DNA of 30,601 nucleotides from a virus (IMGVR_UViG_3300042561_001348:1-30601); one strand, 5' to 3'. Counted from the first letter of the stretch, positions 7,701-14,605 are shown. A program made the numbers and translations. The notes: generated from the sequence alone by a model not told the origin.

Positions 7701-9876
7701 TGGCGCGGCTCAAGGTGGCAATGCTGAAGATCAACGGAATTTATTAGCAGCACGACGTAAACTTTCAGAAACCAAATACCGGGAAATTAAAGAAGAGATT
7801 GACGCAGCTACCAAACAATCTGACAACGCTCAAAAACAGCAGCGAGAATTAGATGCTAAAAAACGCGAACAAGCTGACAAGCAAAAACGACTAGAATTTG
7901 CAGCCTATGAGGCTTTAGCACCGGATGAAGAAGCTAAAAAGATTGTGCAAAAAAGAGCTAAATTGTACGAAATCAACAATAGATATGATGAGGATTTGAT
8001 CAAGAAAACTCAGGAATTGGAAGATTTAAAAGATGCTAGGGACAAGAAATTAAAGATTCTGGCGGAGGCTAAAAAACGTGGTGAAACTGTCACGCCGGAT
8101 GATGCTGGCGTGGATTACACCAAAGCAATTAATCAATTAGAGCAAGTCATACAAGAGCAAAAATATTCACGGGATTTAGAATTAGAAACTAATAAATTAA
8201 ACCTATTCAATGCGGATAAAGAAGTCGAGAAAAATAAGGATCGTCAGCGAGAAATTGAAAAGTTATCTCGCGCTCAAGAAGCGTACATCAATCAGTTAAA
8301 ATTGCAGCAATCGTTAGTAACAGATGAAGCGACAAAACAGGGTATTCAATTAACAATTGATAAGGCACAAATTGAATACGAAGCGAAAACCGCACTAATG
8401 CCGTTGCAAAATAAGCTTGATGATTTTCAAGATCAGAAAGTTTATTTACTGGGTGAAGGTGGTTTAAAAAATGATTCCGAGGAAGTTAAACGGCTTCAAA
8501 AAGATATTAATGATTTAGTTGCTCAAATTAATTCAATCGCCGATAAGGGCGGCGTAGATTTGAAATTATTCGAGAATCAGCGTAAACAAATTGAGTTACA
8601 GAATCAACGGTTAAGGGAGTCAGAAAAACAGGAAATTGAATACAGCAAACAAGTTCTTGAGCTTAATAAAGAAATTTCTACCTCACGGACTCAACAACAG
8701 AAAGCAGAGTTACAATTCCAGTTAGATAAAATAAATGCAATTCAACAAGAAAAACAAGCATTAACCACTCTTAAACAGCAATATGATGATTTAACCCAAG
8801 GACGCGAGAAGTTAATCAATGAGGGCAAAGTTGACGCTGCTAGTGCCGTAATTAAAGATTTAGACACTAAGATTGCTGACTTAAACGAAAAGATAAAAAC
8901 GCTTGGCGAACAGTCAAAATTAAGTTTTGAAACTCTCACCAAAGAAGGACAAAAAACCATTGAACAAGGTAGATTTGCGGATCTAGAATCTGCACTTTCT
9001 AGAGAGTCGGGGTTTGTAAATAGTCAAGCATCAATCTTGTCTGGGCAAGCTGGTTTAATTCGCGGGCGTGGTGGCAATGAATATCAAGCATCTGCATTAG
9101 AAGCTGAAGCCGCGACAATGCAAGAACAGATTAGATATAAACAGGAATTACTGCAAATCGAGCAACAAATAGCCGCAGTAAGAGGGAAGGCTAACGAGTA
9201 CACAGAACAGGAAATAGCCACATTACAAGCCAATGCCGAAACGATTAATAAAATTAATTTAGAGGGTATTTCTCAACAGGTACGGACACTTGGTAAAGAC
9301 TTATTAGACGTTGGTAAAAACGCCCTCGGTTCGTTCTTTGGTGACATCATTTCTGGTTCTAAATCTGCGGGGGATGCCTTCAAAGATTTGGTTGGCAACA
9401 TTGCTCAACAATTAACTCAATTAGCGGTTAATTCTCTCATTTCCAATATCTTCGGTGGAGGTGGTGGTATTCTCGGATTCTATCAAGGTGGTATAGTTCC
9501 AAATTACGCCAATGGGGGAAGTGTTGGGGCGGTAACTGATGCCTTGCACCGCGAAAGATCAATGTCGGGAGGCAAGAACCCGGTACTAGCAGCCCTAACA
9601 CCGGGCGAAATGGTGCTAACAATTCAACAAGCTAAACGATTCCAAGAACTGCGATTAGACAAAGTATTGAATTTTGCGAATGGTGGGGTTGTTGGAGGTG
9701 GTCAAAATTTAAGCAATGAAATCGGGTCTAAAAATATGACCATAAATATCCCCGTCACTGTAGAAGGCGGCGGGGATAGCTCGGTTAATGTTCCACAATT
9801 GCAAAATTCTCTAAGGTCGGTTGTGTTGGCGGAAATCCAAAAACAACAGCGTCCGGGCGGGGCGTTGAATAAATAG
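4732..9876 (+). CDS. Tape measure protein with M23-like and GH24 lysozyme domains
   Basis: At 1714 residues this is the longest gene here and sets the tail length. Order: N-terminal tape-measure domain (about 110-310, with KFAATTPFELKDLQQAA and FTGRGVQLRAELAKML); hydrophobic segments (about 90-115, 360-500); M23-like domain (about 630-765) with VGHMIDLQVKNGQLIQYGQ and GTHVDM, but no HxGxD ligand motif; GH24 lysozyme domain (about 825-970) with Glu840, Asp849 and Ser854 in place of the T4 E-D-T triad; long coiled coil (about 1005-1410); glycine-rich C-terminus with ALTPGEMVLT. The two wall-related domains suggest local peptidoglycan digestion during DNA entry. The stop directly abuts the stop of nblA on the other strand. 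GAGGCGGG lies upstream of the ATG. Confidence 0.92.
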   Translation: MTSLGTLELQLTANQAALYQQLNQTKAYATQVAKGIEKQINQAFGSVGGNRLGGLNQATAQAASAGQAAGRTFTDRFKNAVEPIKGILSNVFNGVFVGAGIGAFNSITGVVGSALGAVQQFAGEIFNVTKDFQNFESSLKTFLKGNQKEIDDFVGKLEKFAATTPFELKDLQQAAIQNLATGAKPDQIIKDLKTIGDVAAGANARLGDLMEVYAKSRTEGKLQNEDIDQFTGRGVQLRAELAKMLGAKESEIRQLATDGKLEFRHLEEALRRMSAEGGAYFGAMENKAKTLEGRLSNVQDTFYQFQKSIGVAFEPIMNFIVQTFGDIVSGLTSSNGIMKDVRKESEKLVETFKANPQLVQSLNEAIQELVAGGFKLLLDGITSFTKYLETNPNIIRDMSTAFNDFWSVVKGVFDGLKFIFDGINFVVGGIQAGARGAADIWVASESTLSNLWEITKGIAKAVGDYLVFEWNVVTGVIKTIIKLIQDLFNGVVNLATNGINLFTKGLQNAVSITQNIGKNISGWASSIGSAIQKAGEFANQGIPGIGSAFEKVTKKAEEFWKWATGQNQQAVSTPQAQPQPGNNSSGIVGNIVQGVEGFFSGGNAINQRKYRIVERVGSRMENVGKYEDLAPHHPSVVARGGHKDRPYGMVEGRKEELNPLNRSLIKKDFVLIDSQGKQYGVPVPSPVAGYAGKVGQGWGAVNLYADKGMTKLIAQVGHMIDLQVKNGQLIQYGQTLGMQAGMGKKGSRTYGTHVDMSADPETYRKYIRDLQAGVFKSEGQNPFQQGVNAVKQLFTPVQNALPTGAGLSSRTANIVRGKNEGIFGKAGITDSLVELVKRSEDFEATPYFDRTQYSVGFGTKAKSTGERLTVEEANQRLLEELLYKRSRVSKMVKVPINNNQLDALTSFAFNVGEGALGESTLLKKLNSGDYAGAAKEFLRWNKGEYRGVKQVLPGLTKRRNSEMQLFLSQGQSASSPSISQQSEARNQQVTGAAQGGNAEDQRNLLAARRKLSETKYREIKEEIDAATKQSDNAQKQQRELDAKKREQADKQKRLEFAAYEALAPDEEAKKIVQKRAKLYEINNRYDEDLIKKTQELEDLKDARDKKLKILAEAKKRGETVTPDDAGVDYTKAINQLEQVIQEQKYSRDLELETNKLNLFNADKEVEKNKDRQREIEKLSRAQEAYINQLKLQQSLVTDEATKQGIQLTIDKAQIEYEAKTALMPLQNKLDDFQDQKVYLLGEGGLKNDSEEVKRLQKDINDLVAQINSIADKGGVDLKLFENQRKQIELQNQRLRESEKQEIEYSKQVLELNKEISTSRTQQQKAELQFQLDKINAIQQEKQALTTLKQQYDDLTQGREKLINEGKVDAASAVIKDLDTKIADLNEKIKTLGEQSKLSFETLTKEGQKTIEQGRFADLESALSRESGFVNSQASILSGQAGLIRGRGGNEYQASALEAEAATMQEQIRYKQELLQIEQQIAAVRGKANEYTEQEIATLQANAETINKINLEGISQQVRTLGKDLLDVGKNALGSFFGDIISGSKSAGDAFKDLVGNIAQQLTQLAVNSLISNIFGGGGGILGFYQGGIVPNYANGGSVGAVTDALHRERSMSGGKNPVLAALTPGEMVLTIQQAKRFQELRLDKVLNFANGGVVGGGQNLSNEIGSKNMTINIPVTVEGGGDSSVNVPQLQNSLRSVVLAEIQKQQRPGGALNK

Positions 9877-10044
9877 CTACACCATACCCCACGCGTTGCC
9901 AATTTTCTGCAAGTATTCAGTGTCTTTCTTCAACATCTGCTCATAGTGCGCCACAAGTTGCTGCTTCACCTGTTCCGGTGACATCTGCTGTACTTGCATC
10001 TTAAAAGCGGCAATCTGAAACTGCTGCTCAGTAGTTAATTGCAT
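9877..10044 (-). CDS. nblA: NblA-type phycobilisome degradation protein
   Basis: A 55-residue protein, MQLTTEQQFQIAAFKMQVQQ through to AWGMV. It matches the whole NblA layout: LxxEQQFxI near the start, F-x(2)-QVQ-x-MS, then a second helix with YEQM and a C-terminal WG. NblA bridges phycobiliproteins to the Clp protease and drives breakdown of the phycobilisome antenna. The family occurs in cyanobacteria, red algal plastids and some cyanophages. The gene is on the minus strand, its stop touching the tape measure stop, and its start is 16 nt from an operator-like palindrome also found in the immunity region. No strong Shine-Dalgarno. Family call made by eye from known NblA sequences. Confidence 0.88.
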   Translation of the reverse strand: MQLTTEQQFQIAAFKMQVQQMSPEQVKQQLVAHYEQMLKKDTEYLQKIGNAWGMV

Positions 10045-10060
10045 ATAGTTACCGTAATTT

Positions 10061-10074
10061 CGATAACTTTATCG
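10061..10074 (-). promoter_or_regulatory. Operator between nblA and antirepressor
   Basis: Read on the minus strand it is CGATAAAGTTATCG, one base different from CGATAAAGGTATCG at 15227 in the repressor/Cro region. It lies 16 nt upstream of the nblA ATG in the same orientation as the immunity-region sites, and abuts the TATAAT at 10075 on the plus strand. Binding by the phage repressor is inferred. Confidence 0.6.
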
Positions 10075-10080
10075 TATAAT
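10075..10080 (+). promoter_or_regulatory. -10 element (TATAAT) for antirepressor gene
   Basis: A perfect TATAAT directly after the operator palindrome. The -35 region is poor (CCGTAA at 17-bp spacing), so the promoter may be weak or activated. The operator fills the spacer, a usual place for repression. Confidence 0.45.
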
Positions 10081-10104
10081 CAATAGGTAATGTCAGCACG
10101 GCGA

Positions 10105-10126
10105 GGGAAGCCATCTACTACTTCCC
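10105..10126 (+). other. Leader hairpin
   Basis: GGGAAG (10105-10110) pairs with CTTCCC (10121-10126) around a 10-nt loop in the untranslated leader of the antirepressor gene. No T-run follows; role unknown. Confidence 0.3.
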
Positions 10127-10169
10127 AGTCCGTTACAGCCGACAGTCCATGAACCGTGAGAAATGAACT

Positions 10170-10979
10170 ATGAACAGTTTAACAAAGATTGACGACAATG
10201 CAAGCCCATTTGACACTATCCGCCGGGTTGATGACAGTGGCGAATTTTGGTCAGCGCGTGAATTAATGACATTAATGGGTTATCCAAGATGGGCAAAATT
10301 TGAAAGCCCAATCATTCAAGCTATCGAAAACCTAGAACTTACTGGGGATAAGACTCCTGACCACTTTTTACCCTTGATGGTAAAAAGTCAGGGACGCAAC
10401 GGCAGTGATTACAGACTTTCACGGTATGCCTGTTACATGATTGCATTGTGCTGTGACGGCAGAAAAATTGAGGTAGCATCCGCCAAAAAATACTTTGCAA
10501 TCAAAGCCCGTGAAGCTGAAATTATTATCCCTCAGCAAAACGATAGAATCCGTGAACTAGAGTTACAGGTACAACTAGCACAAGCTGAAGCGCAAAAAGC
10601 ATTGGCGGAAAAATCCGTCCTTGACACGCGCCATTTAATTGTCGCAACCTGTCCTGAACCCATGCAGCAAAAAATACTGGGGTTTGAGGTTGTCAAAGAA
10701 ATTGAATACAGAGATCGCATAATCCAAGACAACCAAATTGTTAACGACGGGTCAACCGTCAACAAAACCGCACTATGCAAGCGTTACGGATTCATGACTA
10801 AAAGTGGTAAACCTGATTACGTCAAATTAAACAAGCATTTAGAATCGCTCAAAATCCCTGATTACGCCTGGGAGAATGTACCAAGCGTCCGCGACAATCA
10901 GGAGTTACGGCGTGATTATTTGGGTGAATTGGACAAGATGATTATGGATGATTCCCGTCAGCTTTGGTTTGGGGAGTAG
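10170..10979 (+). CDS. DinD/BRO-like phage antirepressor
   Basis: A 269-residue protein. Residues 13-115 follow the DinD / BRO-N antirepressor pattern: FDTIRRVDDSGEFWSARELM, then MGYPRWAKFE, then DYRLSRYACYMIAL and AKKYFAIKAREAE. A short coiled coil follows (about 118-145) and a C-terminal domain (about 180-265) including ALCKRYGFMTKSGKPDY, resembling the DNA-binding/KilAC-type tails of antirepressors. Such proteins inactivate CI-type repressors or act in the SOS response. The promoter region holds an operator like those controlling the lysogeny switch, which fits an antirepressor under repressor control. It diverges from nblA. Confidence 0.75.
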   Translation: MNSLTKIDDNASPFDTIRRVDDSGEFWSARELMTLMGYPRWAKFESPIIQAIENLELTGDKTPDHFLPLMVKSQGRNGSDYRLSRYACYMIALCCDGRKIEVASAKKYFAIKAREAEIIIPQQNDRIRELELQVQLAQAEAQKALAEKSVLDTRHLIVATCPEPMQQKILGFEVVKEIEYRDRIIQDNQIVNDGSTVNKTALCKRYGFMTKSGKPDYVKLNKHLESLKIPDYAWENVPSVRDNQELRRDYLGELDKMIMDDSRQLWFGE

Positions 10980-10981
10980 TT

Positions 10982-11680
10982 ATGACAGTAAGTGATTTGG
11001 TTTCATTTGTTGCTGGATGCAGAGACACCCGATTACTTCGGTGGCATGGGGTAAATACAAAAGTTACCTGTTGTTGCGGTAAATTGTGTTCTGATGACTC
11101 TACCGCACTGGCAGCGCGTAATCTATCTATACACTGGCGCGGGTGCATTAAAGCAATGGAAGTCTTAAAATCCCACTACCCTACTTGGTTTAATCACTAC
11201 AAGTATTTTTTTGAAAATACCAATCAAAATTCACGCAAAATGAGAGCTTTTTTCGCGGAGGAAAAAATGGAAATAACGCCTATAACATTTAATTGCCCTA
11301 GTGAATATATATCTGGACTGTTTAATGTTTCAAAAACAGCAGGCAAAACAATTCCAGAATATTTAGTTGAATGCGCTGCTGCTATAGCGCGGGCGGACAA
11401 TGATTTTATCCCCATAGCTAAAGAGCATATTGAGACGACAGGAAAACGGGCAACAAATAGCAACGCAATATCATTTGATCACGTGGCAGAACTGGCAAGG
11501 ATTCAAGTTGATATCGTGAAGCTAATGGTAGCTATTGAGGAATCAGGGGATTCAATCAGCGCGTCTGAACGCCTTACCAGCATTATTGACGATCTGTTAC
11601 GGGTGAAAATGATGATTATATTTTCGGAAACTATGGAAGGTTCTGGTTTCAGGATTTGTAACGACACACAAACCGAGTAG
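10982..11680 (+). CDS. Hypothetical protein with Cys-rich N-terminus and possible internal start
   Basis: A 232-residue protein starting at ATG 10982, with GGGGAG six bases upstream at the end of the antirepressor gene. Residues 1-60 carry CCCGKLC and a later WRGC, a possible zinc site. Residues 96-232 are mostly helical (EYLVECAAAIARADND, HVAELARIQVDIVKLMVAIEE). A strong GGAGG stands just before an in-frame ATG at 11267, so a separate 138-residue product is possible. The C-terminal part vaguely resembles MobC or ribbon-helix-helix companions, but I cannot assign it. The 3' end overlaps the minus-strand tail gene by 32 nt. Confidence 0.55.
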   Translation: MTVSDLVSFVAGCRDTRLLRWHGVNTKVTCCCGKLCSDDSTALAARNLSIHWRGCIKAMEVLKSHYPTWFNHYKYFFENTNQNSRKMRAFFAEEKMEITPITFNCPSEYISGLFNVSKTAGKTIPEYLVECAAAIARADNDFIPIAKEHIETTGKRATNSNAISFDHVAELARIQVDIVKLMVAIEESGDSISASERLTSIIDDLLRVKMMIIFSETMEGSGFRICNDTQTE

Positions 11681-12407
11681 CCGTCAACCAATACCCACCA
11701 TACATAAACAACTCACTCATCCGCCCTTCGCCTAAATTGTGGAGGGCTTTGCCATTTTTAGGGTCAAGCAAAATTGCGGAGTGATGGGTTTGAGTTCCAG
11801 AAATGCACATCAATATAATGTCATTAGCTTGCAGCGGCTCATCTTTATCCAGTTTCCTAAAACCCGCCTTCTCAAAATTACCCGCGAACATATCCCAATC
11901 GGGTGACGTGGTTTCCTCAATCCCATTACGCGGAAAGTCGGGTAAATCAATTCCTAGTATCCCTTTGTAATAAGACCGCACCAGCGTATAACAATCACTG
12001 CGGTTGTAATCAAATTTCCACCCCAAGTAATAAGCCAATTCCTTCGGCATCCAGGGGTTAGAGATTAACGGATAGGGGTAAATATCGTTAGGGTTGTAAT
12101 AGTCCCATTCCCCAAAATCTGTATGATACAAGACGTATGGCAATTTTAACGCCTTGCTATTGGCTATATCTTCACGGCTTAAAATGGCAGGTTGTGAGTC
12201 AAGGCAATGACTGTGATAAATTCCCACTGCCGAATCACGGACTAAATCAAACTCGCTTTGTTCAATGATGAAATTATGCTGTGGTTCATTTGCACAATTA
12301 TTCATTTGCACAATTTCGTCATTGTTCAGAATCACGCCACAGATTTCTACGTCCGGTGTTGCGATCGCTTGCTCAATAATTTGGCGTTTAATTTGGGTAG
12401 TCAGCAT
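11649..12407 (-). CDS. Tail-tip assembly protein, JAB + NlpC/P60 (lambda gpK-like)
   Basis: A 252-residue protein from ATG 12407; an in-frame TTG at 12440 would add 11 residues. N-terminal JAB/MPN metalloprotease: Glu21 (EICGVIL), His65 and His67 (HSH), Ser77, Asp80. The HSH to Ser spacing is 9 rather than the usual 7. C-terminal NlpC/P60 domain: Cys139 (RSDCYTLVRSYY), His208 or His209 (THHSAILLD), and His223. This exact pairing is that of lambda gpK, a tail-tip assembly component with predicted peptidase activities on processing partner and peptidoglycan. In this phage it runs opposite to the other tail genes. No clear Shine-Dalgarno. Confidence 0.85.
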   Translation of the reverse strand: MLTTQIKRQIIEQAIATPDVEICGVILNNDEIVQMNNCANEPQHNFIIEQSEFDLVRDSAVGIYHSHCLDSQPAILSREDIANSKALKLPYVLYHTDFGEWDYYNPNDIYPYPLISNPWMPKELAYYLGWKFDYNRSDCYTLVRSYYKGILGIDLPDFPRNGIEETTSPDWDMFAGNFEKAGFRKLDKDEPLQANDIILMCISGTQTHHSAILLDPKNGKALHNLGEGRMSELFMYGGYWLTATRFVCRYKS

Positions 12408-12442
12408 TTTTGATGAGATAATTTTTAATATTGTTGACAAAT

Positions 12443-12466
12443 AAAAAACTCCTAATTTCTTAGGAG
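12443..12466 (-). terminator. Intrinsic terminator, leftward
   Basis: On the minus strand CTCCTAA pairs with TTAGGAG around a 4-nt loop (12449-12466), followed by TTTTTT (12443-12448). It lies 23 nt beyond the tRNA-like element, so it would end a leftward transcript of that element before the K-like gene. Confidence 0.65.
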
Positions 12467-12488
12467 CAAAAGATTAGAATCCATCTAA

Positions 12489-12560
12489 CCGCAGGGGGAG
12501 GAATCGAACCATCCATAGAACGTAAACGCGCCGATGTCTTACCACTTAAACGACCCCGCG
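12489..12560 (-). tRNA. tRNA-like element, anticodon arm degenerate (possible pseudo-tRNA)
   Basis: On the minus strand a 72-nt stretch starts CGCGGGG, pairing fully (one G-U) with CCCTGCG at the 3' end. It has a D-arm GTTT/AGAC with loop AAGTGGTA and a T-loop GGTTCGATTCC. The anticodon stem (around TCGGC-GCGTTTA-CGTTC) and outer T-stem do not pair well, so the anticodon cannot be read. An intrinsic terminator follows 23 nt downstream. It may be a decayed phage tRNA, or a tRNA-mimic near the attachment site. Amino acid identity not assigned. Confidence 0.4.
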
Positions 12561-12708
12561 AAACACCATCCCTGATAACTTGCAAGGCATGAAGCCTATA
12601 TGAAGTTAAACGAGTTCCGGTGTAAAAACATAATAGCACAATTTTAGTTCAAAAACATTGAACTACTCCGAAAACCCCTGTTAGCGATGGATTACAAGAT
12701 TTTCTCTA

Positions 12709-12754
12709 CCGCCTTCTAAGCGGACGGTCGCTGGTTCGAGTCCAGCCGTACCCA
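12709..12754 (+). other. Probable attP: 3' half of tRNA-Arg(UCU)
   Basis: Anticodon arm CCGC-CTTCTAA-GCGG (anticodon TCT at 12715-12717), then T-arm GCTGG-TTCGAGT-CCAGC and acceptor 3' strand CGTACCC plus A at 12754. No matching 5' half (GGGTACG and D-arm) precedes it, so it is not a complete tRNA gene. It lies 126 nt before the integrase start. Phages that integrate into tRNA genes carry such a 3' half to restore the host gene. The crossover core is probably in or after the anticodon loop. Confidence 0.7.
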
Positions 12755-12761
12755 TCCCCTG

Positions 12762-12788
12762 AAAGTCTTGAGAAATCGAGACTTTTTT
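12762..12788 (+). terminator. Intrinsic terminator after tRNA-Arg 3' half
   Basis: AAAGTCT/AGACTTT with inner GA/TC pairs around GAAA, ending in six T. It would terminate the restored host tRNA-Arg after integration and keep its transcription out of the integrase gene. Confidence 0.7.
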
Positions 12789-12845
12789 ATTTATCTGTAG
12801 CACTTACACGCGCTTGGAATATTGTTTTATATTACTTTTTATCGC

Positions 12846-12873
12846 ATCCTGAATAAATAATTTAGTTCAGGAT
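12846..12873 (+). promoter_or_regulatory. Inverted repeat over integrase ribosome-binding site
   Basis: ATCCTGAA (12846-12853) and TTCAGGAT (12866-12873) are perfect 8-bp arms 12 nt apart. The right arm contains the AGGA used by ATG 12880. It may be a protein operator (for example autoregulation) or an mRNA stem that hides the ribosome-binding site. Confidence 0.45.
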
Positions 12874-12879
12874 TAGTTC

Positions 12880-13956
12880 ATGAAATGGACTTTGGAATCT
12901 GTCAACGAACGACTCAAAGCTGGAAGAATTGGCGTGAAAGTTTGTCAGAGAGGTGACAGGCTCTCGCTTCGGGCTACATTACCACCAAAACCCGGATCTA
13001 ATAAAACCGCACCCTACCAACAATATTTAGCATTGGGAATTTACGCCAATACCGCAGGACTACAACGGGCTGAAGCTGAAGCCAAAATTGTCGGGGGACT
13101 ATTGGCCACAAATTCATTTGATTGGGGGCGATACCTAGAACCCGAACCGACAAACGTGGGGACGTGCGGGTATTGGATTGATAAATTCAAGATTGAATAT
13201 TTTGCGGCCAACGGCAACAACATCACCACCCAGCAAACCTGGAAGAATCATTATCAATCTTGCTTTGACAGATTACCCCAAGATGAACCGCTTACCCGTG
13301 AAATTTTAATTGCAACTGCTATTCAGACAGAAGCCAACACATGGACCAGGCAGCGGACTTGTCAGAAATTTGAACAATTAGCCAAATTAGCCGATGTGGC
13401 GTGTGACCTGAAAAAATATCATGGCAACTACGGAAGTAACAACCAAGTCATCAAACAACTGCCGACAGAAGAGGAAATTATTGCCAATAGAGAGAAAATC
13501 ACAAACCCGTCTTGGCTGTGGGTATTTGGGGCGATCGCTTGCTACGGATTACGCCCCCATGAGGCGTTATTTTGTGAAATTGAGCAAACAGCACCCTATC
13601 GGTGCAAAATCTTGGATGGCAAAACCGGATCTAGGCTGGCTTACCCATTACCTACAGAATGGGTAGCAGACTGGCGACTATGGGAGATGAATAAGCCAAG
13701 CATCAAAACAGATGGCAGAACTTTTAAGGATATTGGCAACGTAATTTACAAAGCAATAAAACGATCTGGCGTAACTTTTGCACCCTATGATCTGCGCCAC
13801 GCTTGGGCTGTTCGTGCAGCACTAAAATATAAAATCCCTACATCTGTGGCGGCGAAGTGGATGGGGCATAGTGTAACCGTACACCTAAAAGAATACCAAC
13901 GGCATATTACTGATGCAGATCATTTAGAAATATTTGAGAAATTCACAAATAGATAA
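12880..13956 (+). CDS. int: Tyrosine-family site-specific integrase
   Basis: A 358-residue tyrosine recombinase. N-terminal arm-binding domain about 1-65, core-binding domain about 85-190, catalytic domain about 200-358. Active-site residues: Arg225 (YGLRPHEAL), Lys248 (DGKTGSR), Arg306 (PYDLRHAW, with Tyr in place of the first His of HxxR), His330 (WMGHS) and nucleophile Tyr339 (KEYQRH). The layout resembles cyanobacterial phage integrases. It faces away from the attP candidate just upstream. An inverted repeat overlaps its ribosome-binding site. It catalyses insertion into, and with an excisionase removal from, the host tRNA-Arg gene; the target is inferred from the neighbouring tRNA half. 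Confidence 0.92.
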   Translation: MKWTLESVNERLKAGRIGVKVCQRGDRLSLRATLPPKPGSNKTAPYQQYLALGIYANTAGLQRAEAEAKIVGGLLATNSFDWGRYLEPEPTNVGTCGYWIDKFKIEYFAANGNNITTQQTWKNHYQSCFDRLPQDEPLTREILIATAIQTEANTWTRQRTCQKFEQLAKLADVACDLKKYHGNYGSNNQVIKQLPTEEEIIANREKITNPSWLWVFGAIACYGLRPHEALFCEIEQTAPYRCKILDGKTGSRLAYPLPTEWVADWRLWEMNKPSIKTDGRTFKDIGNVIYKAIKRSGVTFAPYDLRHAWAVRAALKYKIPTSVAAKWMGHSVTVHLKEYQRHITDADHLEIFEKFTNR

Positions 13957-13959
13957 TTG

Positions 13960-13965
13960 TATAAT
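13960..13965 (+). promoter_or_regulatory. -10 element (TATAAT)
   Basis: A perfect TATAAT 26 bases upstream of ATG 13991, overlapping the end of the integrase region. A -35 candidate TTGAGA is 20 bases away, longer than ideal. Confidence 0.4.
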
Positions 13966-13990
13966 TAGAGACGATGCAAAAAAAAACGAC

Positions 13991-14605
13991 ATGATTGTGG
14001 ATATCACTCTTTTGCTGGCTAAATGCAAACAATTCCGCACAGAAGCCGAGATTCTAGTGGTGTGCGATACTGATGAAACATTATTTGAATTAGTAAAAAA
14101 ACAACATCAATTAATTCAGTCCCTAACTTCACCTGGAGAACGGTGGGAACGGATTGTTTTAAGATCGAACGAAGGAGGCGAGAAAACCACTCTCTACCCT
14201 CCCAAATTCAATCAGCCTATCGCAATCAAACCTATGGTGCATTCTAGCATACTGGTAATTCCTGAAGCGGAAATTATCAGTGAGATCATGGAATACCCTA
14301 ACCCCTCATCTTTGGTACGGCTTGAGGATGATAAGGGGATTTTCACCAATTCCCATACTCAGAAGAGTTCCGGGACTACCCCTAATAATTGGGTAGGAGC
14401 AAAAATGTCTAGCTACTGGATACCAGAAGAATTAGAACGGTACAAGCAACTGCTATTAAAAGAGAAAGAAGTAAGCAACTTTACCTATGCCGCTTACTTT
14501 TTTACTGGCGAGACGGCGCAATTTACCGTAGATGCTAAATTGGTAAATTTCAATGGCGACCTGTGCCGTTGGGTTCGCGTTGTTGATTGTCAGATAATCT
14601 CCTAG
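13991..14605 (+). CDS. Hypothetical protein, possible PAS-like C-terminus
   Basis: A 204-residue protein started at ATG 13991; the in-frame TTG at 13934 lies inside the integrase gene and is less likely. A promoter-like TATAAT lies between. The N-terminus is helical (MIVDITLLLAKCKQF), with a middle region containing a WERIVLRSNEGGEKTTLYP block. The C-terminus (about 140-204: WIPEELERYKQLLL, YFFTGETAQFTVDAKLV, WVRVVDCQIIS) looks like the end of a PAS-type fold, but this is weak. Its last 56 bases overlap the repressor gene on the other strand. Position between integrase and repressor suggests a lysogenic-state gene. Confidence 0.5.
   Translation: MIVDITLLLAKCKQFRTEAEILVVCDTDETLFELVKKQHQLIQSLTSPGERWERIVLRSNEGGEKTTLYPPKFNQPIAIKPMVHSSILVIPEAEIISEIMEYPNPSSLVRLEDDKGIFTNSHTQKSSGTTPNNWVGAKMSSYWIPEELERYKQLLLKEKEVSNFTYAAYFFTGETAQFTVDAKLVNFNGDLCRWVRVVDCQIIS

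Noticed and set aside
9437-9902. Minus-strand ORFs inside the tape measure 3' end
   Set aside because: They are antisense to the Gly-rich tape measure end; only the NblA frame beyond 9877 is real.
12681-12754. Complete tRNA-Arg gene
   Set aside because: The bases upstream of the anticodon arm cannot form a D-arm or an acceptor strand complementary to CGTACCC.
14550-14605. Annotation error at the overlap of convergent genes
   Set aside because: Both frames remain protein-like to their stops; a 56-nt convergent overlap is acceptable in compact phage genomes.
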